Below, in pieces: positions 31,408 through 39,861 of a stretch of 45,932 nucleotides of DNA. The stretch lies in NCBI GenBank assembly GCA_026391845.1, contig JAPLDG010000313.1, positions 1 to 45,932 of the forward strand. The letters are read 5' to 3'. Source of the stretch: Bacteroidota bacterium (GTDB lineage Bacteria; Bacteroidota; Bacteroidia; Bacteroidales; FEN-979). Numbering within the stretch: position 1 is the first letter of the stretch; each line of letters starts with the position of its first letter. Below the pieces are notes generated by a model. The model was not told where the DNA came from. It saw nothing but the letters and a program-made list of their open reading frames with translations, and did no database searches. The translations under genes were made by a program, and so were the position numbers.

Positions 31408-32787
31408 ATGAAAATAAAATTTTATTTTTCAGCGATTTTAATATTCATATCAATCAAAGGGAACTGCCAGTTTGTTCCTATGCCTCTGAATTACCAGGAT
31501 ACGAGTAATTATTACTGGCCGGATTGGATTTCAATAGTTGACGCATCGCATGTCTGGCTCGGAACATTGAGTTACGGATCGGGTGTCCAAATTCCTTATT
31601 CCATTGCTGTCAGGACAACTGATGGCGGTGACACCTGGCAATTCGACTCCATACCTGTTCCCGGGCAACCTATGATGAGCAGTGTATTTGCGGTGGATGC
31701 GAACATTTGCTTTTATGTTTTTACTGATAACGGTTCAGGAGGATCGATCTGGAAAACCACTGACGCGGGAACCAGCTGGTCGAAGAAAACAACCACACAG
31801 TTTTCAGAGCCCGGCGCCTATGCCGATTTTTATTATGGTTTTGATGCCAACGAAGGGGTAGCCGTGGGGGATCCGACCCTTGGATATTTTGAAATACTGA
31901 AGACAACCAATGGAGGGGATACCTGGAGCAGGATTGAATCAGGTTCAATGCCGTCAATCATTCCCGGCGAAATGGGTGGAACAAATGCTTACAGGGCCAT
32001 CGGTGACAATATCTGGTTCCCGACCATGATTTCCGACGGAGCCGGAACCTATTCATGCAGGTGTTTTAAATCGTCCGACCGCGGAGCACATTGGACGGCT
32101 TCTCCCATCTTCGCCGATAATATTGGCTGGGCCAATATGGATTTTTCGTCCCTGCAAAAAGGAGTCCTGTGGGATGCATCCTCGCCAACCCTTAAAAAAT
32201 ACTTCTATGTTACATCTGACGGCGGGAATACCTGGTCACAGGATTCGATAGCAATAAATAATGAACTTATTGCAGGGATGAGCTCTGTCGGCGGTATTGA
32301 CGGTGGTTTTATTGTTTTGACCACGGATACCACAGATTATTTATATACGGCATTATTCACCCCTGATTTTTTCTCCACTTTTGTTGTCATTGACTCAAAT
32401 CTAAGTGCTGACGCATGGGGATTACGATTCAAAGATTCAGAAACCGGTTGGCTCAGCGGGAATGGATTGGATACAAACGGGATATTGAAATTTACCGGCC
32501 TGCTTACCTCTGTTTCAGAAGCAGCAAAATCCTCTGAAAAGATTGTTATTCTTCCAAACCCGTCTTCCTCGGAGGCGCTTGTGAAACTTCCGGGAAAGAA
32601 TGAGCCTGGTGACCTGCGGTTACGGGTTTATGATATCAAAGGTCTGTTGCACAATGACATCACTGTTGAATCCGCAACAGGGTGGACCAAACTGGATGCT
32701 TCGGAATACCGGGATGGAACCTATGTTGTTCAGGTTGTTTCGGGCGACCAGGTAATTGCTGTGACGAAATGGGTTGTGAAACATTGA
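31408..32787 (+). CDS. Ycf48/sialidase-like repeat protein with T9SS C-terminal sorting domain
   Basis: TTDGGDTWQFDSIPV, KTTDAGTSWSKKTT, KTTNGGDTWSRIES, TSDGGNTWSQDSI repeats; C-terminal ILPNPSSSEALVKLPG...TYVVQVVSGDQVIAVTKWVVKH. Start placed at the second Met (signal peptide MKIKFYFSAILIFISIKGNCQ). Confidence 0.85.
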   Translation: MKIKFYFSAILIFISIKGNCQFVPMPLNYQDTSNYYWPDWISIVDASHVWLGTLSYGSGVQIPYSIAVRTTDGGDTWQFDSIPVPGQPMMSSVFAVDANICFYVFTDNGSGGSIWKTTDAGTSWSKKTTTQFSEPGAYADFYYGFDANEGVAVGDPTLGYFEILKTTNGGDTWSRIESGSMPSIIPGEMGGTNAYRAIGDNIWFPTMISDGAGTYSCRCFKSSDRGAHWTASPIFADNIGWANMDFSSLQKGVLWDASSPTLKKYFYVTSDGGNTWSQDSIAINNELIAGMSSVGGIDGGFIVLTTDTTDYLYTALFTPDFFSTFVVIDSNLSADAWGLRFKDSETGWLSGNGLDTNGILKFTGLLTSVSEAAKSSEKIVILPNPSSSEALVKLPGKNEPGDLRLRVYDIKGLLHNDITVESATGWTKLDASEYRDGTYVVQVVSGDQVIAVTKWVVKH

Positions 32788-32874
32788 GACCCCGCCCACG
32801 GCTCTTTCCAAAAAGGGAAGGCAGGGGTGCATAAGTAACCGGAAAACACAAAAACTGATACTATATACTGGAAA

Positions 32875-35031
32875 ATGAAAAATGCAATTATCTTAATGTT
32901 TGTATTCCTGATTGCAGGAACAAACGCCTTTTCCCAGGTAAGCATCAACACCGACGGCAATCAGCCGGCGGCATCTTCCATGCTTGATGTGACCTCAGAC
33001 AACAAAGGCTTTCTCATGCCCCGGATGACCTTTGAGCAGCGAAATGCCATTCCGGCTCCTGCCGAAGGATTGATGGTGTTCTGCACCAATTGCGGCACCA
33101 ACGGCGCATTGAGTATTTTTTCCGACGGGGCATGGAGGCTGCTTTTCCCATGCTTTACCCCGGCTTCGACTTCAGCGGTCAACACAATTTTGCCAGGGCA
33201 GATCATCTGGCGCTGGAACCTGCCTGCTGGCGTTTCAGGATCAAAGTGGAACACGTCAAACAACTATGAAACTGCCATGGATATGGGGAGTGCCACTGCC
33301 AGAACCGAAACAGGAATTGTCTGTGATACCTCCTATACAAGATTTGTCTGGTCCTATGATATATGTGGTAATTCAGCCCCGCTGATTTTATTACAGTCAA
33401 CTTCCACCGGACCCTTAATTCCGACGCATTATCCCATGCCTCCCAGTTTTAATCACATTACATGGGCATGGGAATCCGTTCCAGGCGCAACTGGTTATAA
33501 ATGGAGTATGACCAATGATTATGAATCAGCAATTGATATGGAAATAACCTTTTCTTTTACTGAAAGTGATCTCTCCTGCGCAACATCTTATACCCGTTAT
33601 GTCTGGGCCTATAATAGCTGCGGATATTCCGAACCCCTGTTAATGGAAAGCACTACCTTAAACTGCTTTTATTGCGGAGTTCCTTTTACAAAAGTTCACT
33701 TATCCTCAGAAGGCGTGGCTCCTGTTAATAAATCAGTCACCTATGGCACGGCCATGGGTATATCCGGTCTTAGTACTAGATCTCAATGCTGGTTGACCAG
33801 CAATCTTGGCGCAAGCCACCAGGCAACTGCCGTTGATGATGCAACAGAAGCCTCTGCCGGCTGGTACTGGAAGTTCAACCGTAAACAAGGGTACAAGCAT
33901 GATGGAATGATTTCCCCTGCCTGGACTGATGCAGGGGACTATGGGACTAATAATTGGCAACAGGAAAATGACCCATGCCATCTTGAATTGGGGTCCATCT
34001 GGAGAGTACCCACCATGGTAGAATGGGACAATCTACAAATGTGGGGCTCCTGGACCAACTGGAACGGACCATTTAACTCAGTTTTAAAGATCCATGCAGC
34101 CGGCTCTATCGGGTCAACAGGCAATCTGCAGGGTCGGGGTATTGAAGGGAGATACTGGAGCAGTAATGCAGACCCTTACGACATTATTGTCTATGGTGTG
34201 CTGTTATATATCAATAACTCAGCCGTATTCACAGATGGTGGCAGAAAGGAGAATGGTCGTTCTGTTCGTTGCATTTTATCGATGGATAGTCCGCCGGATG
34301 TTTCAACAACCGCGGTGACAGGGATCAATCAAACAACCGCCACCAGTGGAGGCAATGTAACCTCTAATGGAGGCCACAATGTAATAGCACGTGGGGTTTG
34401 TTGGAGTGCTTCAACAAATCCTACTATTACAGACAGCAAAACCACTGATGGCTCGGGAACGGGAAGTTTTACAAGTAATCTGACTGGATTATCTATCAAT
34501 ACACTCTATTATCTAAGAGCATATGCAACCAACAATGTGGGAACTTCGTATGGTGAACAGGTGAGTTTTACAACACTGCCAGTTGTCATTGGCCAGAATT
34601 ATGGGGGCGGAATTGTATTTTATGTTGACGCTTCAGGAATGCATGGTCTGATTTCTGCCACATCAGATCTTGGTACCAATACAAAATGGGGTTGCAACGG
34701 AACCTCCATCCCCGGAACTTCCGCAGCCATCGGAACCGGGTTGGCCAATACAACAGCCATTGTAGGCGGATGCACTACGGGAACCATTGCCGCACGCCTT
34801 TGCTACGACCTGGTTCAGGGCAGTTACAGTGACTGGTTTTTACCCTCGAAAGACGAACTTAACCAGATGTTCCTGAACAAGACAGCCATCGGAGGATTTT
34901 CTACCGGCAGTTATTGGAGTTCATCTGAATTCAACTCCGGAAGTGCCTGGATTCAATCGTTTACCGGAGGAGCCCAGAGTTCCGACAGTAAAGGCAACGG
35001 CAATTCGGTTAGGGCTATCCGGTCTTTTTAA
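32875..35031 (+). CDS. Exported multidomain protein: FISUMP domain plus C-terminal DUF1566-like domain
   Basis: Signal peptide ...AGTNAFSQVSINTDGNQPAASSMLDV; CWLTSNLGASHQATAVDDATEASAGWYWKFNRKQGYKHDG...SVRCILSM; DSPPDVSTTAVTGINQTTATSGGNVTSNGGHNVIARGVCWS; GGGIVFYVDASGMHGLISA...DWFLPSKDELNQMFLNK...SYWSSSEFNSGSAWIQSF. Confidence 0.88.
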   Translation: MKNAIILMFVFLIAGTNAFSQVSINTDGNQPAASSMLDVTSDNKGFLMPRMTFEQRNAIPAPAEGLMVFCTNCGTNGALSIFSDGAWRLLFPCFTPASTSAVNTILPGQIIWRWNLPAGVSGSKWNTSNNYETAMDMGSATARTETGIVCDTSYTRFVWSYDICGNSAPLILLQSTSTGPLIPTHYPMPPSFNHITWAWESVPGATGYKWSMTNDYESAIDMEITFSFTESDLSCATSYTRYVWAYNSCGYSEPLLMESTTLNCFYCGVPFTKVHLSSEGVAPVNKSVTYGTAMGISGLSTRSQCWLTSNLGASHQATAVDDATEASAGWYWKFNRKQGYKHDGMISPAWTDAGDYGTNNWQQENDPCHLELGSIWRVPTMVEWDNLQMWGSWTNWNGPFNSVLKIHAAGSIGSTGNLQGRGIEGRYWSSNADPYDIIVYGVLLYINNSAVFTDGGRKENGRSVRCILSMDSPPDVSTTAVTGINQTTATSGGNVTSNGGHNVIARGVCWSASTNPTITDSKTTDGSGTGSFTSNLTGLSINTLYYLRAYATNNVGTSYGEQVSFTTLPVVIGQNYGGGIVFYVDASGMHGLISATSDLGTNTKWGCNGTSIPGTSAAIGTGLANTTAIVGGCTTGTIAARLCYDLVQGSYSDWFLPSKDELNQMFLNKTAIGGFSTGSYWSSSEFNSGSAWIQSFTGGAQSSDSKGNGNSVRAIRSF

Positions 35032-35081
35032 CCTGAGCCGGACGTAAAATGACATTTCTTTAATTGTGCAAAAATAATTCT

Positions 35082-36053
35082 ATGAAAAAACTCCTCTTCG
35101 TTGTTGTCCTCGTCCTATTTGCAGGAACAATTGCTGTTGCCCAGGTAAGCATCAACACCGACAACTCCCAGCCCGACGCCTCAGCCGGGCTGGATGTGAA
35201 ATTCAGCGACAAAGGTTTCCTCATACCGCGGCTGACCCGTATTCAACGCAACTCGATCCTCAGTCCGGCCAATGGCTTGATGGTGTATTGCACGAATTGC
35301 GGTTCAAATGGCTCACTGAGCATCTTCACAGCCGGCTCCTGGTTCACTTTTGCTCCGTGTTTCGTCAGTCAGCCGGTGGAGAGTGTTCACCTGATGGCTC
35401 CAAACCAGGTGACGTGGAAATGGCTGGCAATACCCGGGGCCTCCGGCTACCGGTGGAACACCACCCCCGATTACGAAACAGCCATTGATATGGGGACCGC
35501 TCTCTCAAAAACCGAGACCGGCACGAACTGTAATTTCACCTATTCACGATATGTATGGGCATACAGCACCTGTGGTGAATCTGCTGCCGCTGCCCTCAGC
35601 CAGCACATATCCCCTGCTGCCCCCGGGGCACCAACTGCCGGAACGCATGTTGCTTCGCCAAACGCTATTGTGTGGAACTGGAATTCAGTCCCCAATGCTA
35701 CGGGCTATAAATGGAGTTCCTTTGATGATTTTGAAACAGCGATTGATATGGGAACCTCCGTCACTTATAATGAAACCGGGTTGGCCTGTGGGACGGCTTT
35801 AACACGGTATTTATGGTCTTACAACGGGTGTGGACACTCCAATTCACTCGTTTTAACACAATCAACCGTCGCCTGCTGGGTTTGCACGAATACAATCACC
35901 GTCAATCATGCGGTATCAGGGGGAGTCGCGCCTGTTGACAAAACAGTAACCTATGGTACAGTGACCAGTATCCCGGGTGAAGCGACGGAGAGGCCATTCG
36001 CCTTTCCTTTGAATTTCCTGATCACTATTCCGCTCCTGACTTCTGACATTTAG
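35082..36053 (+). pseudogene. C-terminally truncated tandem paralogue of the 32875-35031 protein
   Basis: QVSINTDNSQPDASAGLDVKFSDKGFLIPRLTRIQRNSILSPANGLMVYCTNCGSNGSLSIF parallels the upstream gene; homology stops after APVDKTVTYGTVTSIPGE, where FISUMP should begin, and the ORF ends beside a repeat block. Confidence 0.7.
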
Positions 36054-36325
36054 TGCGGTACAACGCGAAGTAATAGGGACGAATGACGAAGTACGAATGA
36101 CGAAAGACGAAGTACAAAGGTTGGGATTAGCCGGCCGCTGTTCGTCCTTCGAACTTTGTACTTCCCACTTTCGTTTGTCCTTCGAACTTTGTACTTTCCA
36201 CTTTCATTTGTCCTTAAAATGGGCGTTAGTGCGGTAAAAGCCACAGTTGTGAATTTTATGTCATTCAAATTCAATTGCTTGGAAAATGTCAATGCACTAA
36301 AATTAGGAAGCGTCAGAAGTCAGGA
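36034..36325. repeat. Composite repeat block bounded by a 14-bp inverted repeat, with 11-bp direct repeats and 33-bp tandem repeats inside
   Basis: TCCTGACTTCTGAC (36034-36047) vs GTCAGAAGTCAGGA (36312-36325); TTAGTGCGGTA at 36050-36060 and 36226-36236; 33-bp tandem copies 36148-36180 and 36181-36213 (2 mismatches); GAAGTACAAAG (36109-36119) inverted at 36154-36164. Confidence 0.8.
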
Positions 36326-36665
36326 AACATATAACATGGCTTCGTTTTCCGCCGGGAATATGCTGACAATTGAGTTCACTGATCCCCATTCCGCTTTTAT
36401 ATACCAGGAAACCAATCCGGGGAAAGACAAAACTAATGAATATATCTGAAAATAATTGGCAACATCATTTCTGATCCGGTCGGGCGCTTTTAATAATTCA
36501 GTTAACCTGTCTCTAAAAGAAAAGGTAATTGAATAAAAAATCATAAATTTACATGGTGGTGATTTGTCATGCTGGAAAAATCCTTGCTATCTTGATTTAT
36601 TTATGAAACCATTTCCACTCGCGTCCTGATACGAACGCTTACAAGAACCAATCAATCAGATAATT

Positions 36666-38525
36666 ATGAAAATATTTTATTTGAATGCCTGGATAAAAAA
36701 AATGGGATTGACGATTGTCATTATCCCTCTGCTATTTGCCTTTCCAAACACGGTACTTTCGCAGGTTGTCGCAAAGAACCCGTTGTGTTACGGTGAACCT
36801 GTTCAGCTCAAGTGTAATTTCAATGCAGGTTGCAGTAGTCCCGGCGCAACTTTCACCTGGCACAATACCAATAGTTCCTGGATAACACATGTAAAAAACC
36901 CGGTTCTTTATCCCCCGGGTGGGTTCGACATAGGAGATGGGCAGACCGCGGATGGGAGTTCCCTGTGCAATGGTGAAGGTTACGCCACCGACTCGATCTT
37001 TCTTACCATTCACTATGCACCTCCACCGGCTGGATTTTACAGCGGATCTGTACATGTGATGATAAATTCTCCGTATGTAGATATCTCAGGAACCGCTTAT
37101 GCTTATATTGGCAACCAATATTATCCTTTAGATGGCGGACATGCATACCTTTTTAATTCGATCAACGGGGTACTTGACACACTGGTAACGGTACCGGTTA
37201 ATAATGTTGGACAGTTTACTGTTCATAATACCTGTGGAGTGGATGGCTCTCCGATTCTGATCATCCCTAATGGAGATGCCCAGATACCGACCTACCTGGG
37301 GGATGCAGTTTCATGGAATGATGCAACAGCGGTGGTAGCCTCATCCACGGTTAATGTCGGGGCAATCCACATGATCGACTATGCTCCGCAGATTATAACG
37401 GACGTTGCAGCTTTCATCAAGGGGATTGTCTATAAAAATACCTCTGCGAAGGCCAATGATCCGATCGACAATGTGGGTGTTGTCATAAAGAAGAGCGCGT
37501 CACTGAGAGGTTATGCAACATCTGATGATAATGGGTTATTCACACTGGGGAAGTTTGAGCAGGGAGATTACAGCATTAATAGCAATTATCCGGGCATCCC
37601 CATGTATACCAGGAATGGTGCAAATATTATCAGGGTGTTTAATCCAATTGATACAATTAATCTGACAATCAGTGTCGTGTGTGATTCGGTCATGGTCGAT
37701 TCAAATTTCATACGGGTTTCCCCGACATATGTGGTTTCGCCTTCGTGCAGCGTTCAGGATGAAGTGATTACGAATGGTTATACAACATGCTATAATGCCC
37801 TGCAGAATCTAATCGTTTCAGGATCCGACCCGGATGGTGTGGTTGTTAACAATGGAGGCACTGCTTACTTTGTCGCAGGGCAAAAAATAAATTTCAAGCA
37901 AGGGTTCAGGGTGGAGAACGGAAGTTCGGTGTGGGGTCATATCACAACAACCGGCCAGTTCTGCAGCCAGTTGCTGGGATCAAACAATTCACTTGGCGGG
38001 ATGACGATTTCAGGAGGGGAGAGCAGGTGTTTCCAGGCAATGGATGCGCTTTCAACTGGTGCGAACGGCGCGACCTTCCTGGTAAAAAATGGTGCAACGG
38101 CGCATCTGACAGCCGGAAAGAAGATTGTCATGTATCCCAACACCCATGCTGCTTCCGGGGCCTCTTTCCATGCCTATATCTCGACCGACGGAACCTATTG
38201 CAATGAACCGAAAGCTCCGGTTACCGACTATGACGGAAATGAAGACGCGATAGCAGAGAAAGAACCATCTTTGGATCATCAGGCTTTTTTCAAAGTTTAT
38301 CCTGACCCGACCTCCGGCTCATTCACTCTTGAATTATCAGCTGAACCGGGTGAATCAACCGTATCTGTCACCTGTTATAACAATATGGGTTCCCTGGTTA
38401 TGGAGAAGGATTTTTTTTCAGGGAAGAAGCATGAATTATCCCTGGCCGGTCATGCGCCGGGAATATACCTGCTCAGAGTCAGGATGAATGGCAATACAGG
38501 GATTAAGAAAATGATCAAACAATAA
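36666..38525 (+). CDS. Exported protein with 3-coathanger-stack-like repeats and T9SS C-terminal sorting domain
   Basis: NALQNLIVSGSDPDGVVVNNGGTAYFVAGQKINFKQGFRVENGSSVWGHI and a second copy; C-terminal FKVYPDPTSGSFTLELSAEPGESTVSVTCYNNMGSLVMEKDF...GIYLLRVRMNGNTGIKKMIKQ. Confidence 0.87.
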   Translation: MKIFYLNAWIKKMGLTIVIIPLLFAFPNTVLSQVVAKNPLCYGEPVQLKCNFNAGCSSPGATFTWHNTNSSWITHVKNPVLYPPGGFDIGDGQTADGSSLCNGEGYATDSIFLTIHYAPPPAGFYSGSVHVMINSPYVDISGTAYAYIGNQYYPLDGGHAYLFNSINGVLDTLVTVPVNNVGQFTVHNTCGVDGSPILIIPNGDAQIPTYLGDAVSWNDATAVVASSTVNVGAIHMIDYAPQIITDVAAFIKGIVYKNTSAKANDPIDNVGVVIKKSASLRGYATSDDNGLFTLGKFEQGDYSINSNYPGIPMYTRNGANIIRVFNPIDTINLTISVVCDSVMVDSNFIRVSPTYVVSPSCSVQDEVITNGYTTCYNALQNLIVSGSDPDGVVVNNGGTAYFVAGQKINFKQGFRVENGSSVWGHITTTGQFCSQLLGSNNSLGGMTISGGESRCFQAMDALSTGANGATFLVKNGATAHLTAGKKIVMYPNTHAASGASFHAYISTDGTYCNEPKAPVTDYDGNEDAIAEKEPSLDHQAFFKVYPDPTSGSFTLELSAEPGESTVSVTCYNNMGSLVMEKDFFSGKKHELSLAGHAPGIYLLRVRMNGNTGIKKMIKQ

Positions 38526-38543
38526 ATAACGATTTTTGGCTGT

Positions 38544-39848
38544 ATGGAAAATAAATTAAACGCTCTGATTGTTTGCTGTGGTTTATTCTCTTACAAGGAT
38601 GGTGAGAAGGCTGTTCTTTTTCCTGAAACCACCTACAACGACTTTGAAGACCTGTTCGAAAAAGATCCCGGAATAAAAATACTCAGGCAGATTTTTTACC
38701 CGAATTTCACCAGTCTGATAGTTTCGAAAAATTGTCATAAGCAGGACCATCCGTGTACCAGCTTGTTTCAGCATCTTCGGCTAACGGATGTCAGCGGGTT
38801 TAAAAACCTGATTCTAACAAGTGATAAAGAGGAGAGTGTTAAATTTTCCATTGCCAAAGTCGATATTTTTCTTTTTCCGGAAATAATTTCCGAATCATAC
38901 AGGGAAAAACTGGGGATTTATGCATTTCACATTCACCTTGCAGATGAAAATGCGGGCTTTGAAACCATCTCCTCATTCATTCATCGCATTCGGTTATTTG
39001 AAAGCAATAATCGCATAAGGAAGGATGAAACTGATTTTACAACGATTGATTTCATTCAGCAGAAGATTCTTTCCAACCGGATTTCATTGGATTTGATTGC
39101 CAATATTACCGGGAATAAGCTGAAGGTGTTTACCGTGATCAATTCTGCCAGTGAAATTGATGATATCAATAAAAGTTTGCTTGATATCGGAACAGCTCAG
39201 CATATTACAGCCAAAAGCCGGGAGCATTCAACCAAAGGTTCTGAAGAACTATATCATGAATTGTTGAAATCAAACACTATTTCGATCTACTCGAACTGGA
39301 AAGCCCTGGCAGCCTTTGATTCATTTACTGTTATCGGCACTGAACTGAATAATATTGAAACGACCTGGGGGACAACCTATCTATTGATCTATATTCAGTG
39401 TGTTAAAATGAAATTTTATTTGTTTCACGTAAATTCAGCGTTGTCAAATATAAGTTTTTTTGAAAAATATTCAGAGAAGCTGCGTACAAATTTTACCAAA
39501 TTCATCAATAGCAACAACCTTTTTGCCATATCGTTTAACATTCTGCCGAATAAAATCTATCATGCGATAAAAAATTCATTGGAAATTGATGAAGAGGTGG
39601 AGGAACTTGAAAAAAAGATCATCAAAATAGGCAGGATCATCAATGAAAAAAATGATAAGAACCTGAACAAGTTAATTTTCCTCCTTGCCTTGCTGGGAGT
39701 GGTCAGTGTGATCTTTCACGCATCTGAGTTCATCATGAAGGTGTTTTCGATCAGCGAGCATTATTATCCACACCTGGGTTTAACAATAGCCGGCACGGTG
39801 GTGCTGGCGGTTTCAGCTTATTTTTTGTTGCTAAGAAAAAGAGGATAA
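38544..39848 (+). CDS. Uncharacterised protein with C-terminal coiled coil plus two TM helices (CorA-like topology)
   Basis: 434 aa; EIDEEVEELEKKIIKIGRIINEKNDKNLNKLIFLLALLGVVSVIFHASEFIM...LGLTIAGTVVLAVSAYFLLLRKRG; no GMN motif seen. Confidence 0.7.
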   Translation: MENKLNALIVCCGLFSYKDGEKAVLFPETTYNDFEDLFEKDPGIKILRQIFYPNFTSLIVSKNCHKQDHPCTSLFQHLRLTDVSGFKNLILTSDKEESVKFSIAKVDIFLFPEIISESYREKLGIYAFHIHLADENAGFETISSFIHRIRLFESNNRIRKDETDFTTIDFIQQKILSNRISLDLIANITGNKLKVFTVINSASEIDDINKSLLDIGTAQHITAKSREHSTKGSEELYHELLKSNTISIYSNWKALAAFDSFTVIGTELNNIETTWGTTYLLIYIQCVKMKFYLFHVNSALSNISFFEKYSEKLRTNFTKFINSNNLFAISFNILPNKIYHAIKNSLEIDEEVEELEKKIIKIGRIINEKNDKNLNKLIFLLALLGVVSVIFHASEFIMKVFSISEHYYPHLGLTIAGTVVLAVSAYFLLLRKRG

Positions 39849-39861
39849 TTTACAGCGGAAC

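Noticed and set aside
36148-36213. Possible CRISPR-like array (two 33-bp repeats)
   Set aside because: Copies are directly adjacent with no spacers and there are no cas genes in the window.
36050-36292. 80-aa minus-strand ORF with RTNESGKYKVRRTNESGKYKVRRTN repeats
   Set aside because: Entirely a translation of the 33-bp tandem repeats in the repeat block; treated as repeat DNA, not a gene.
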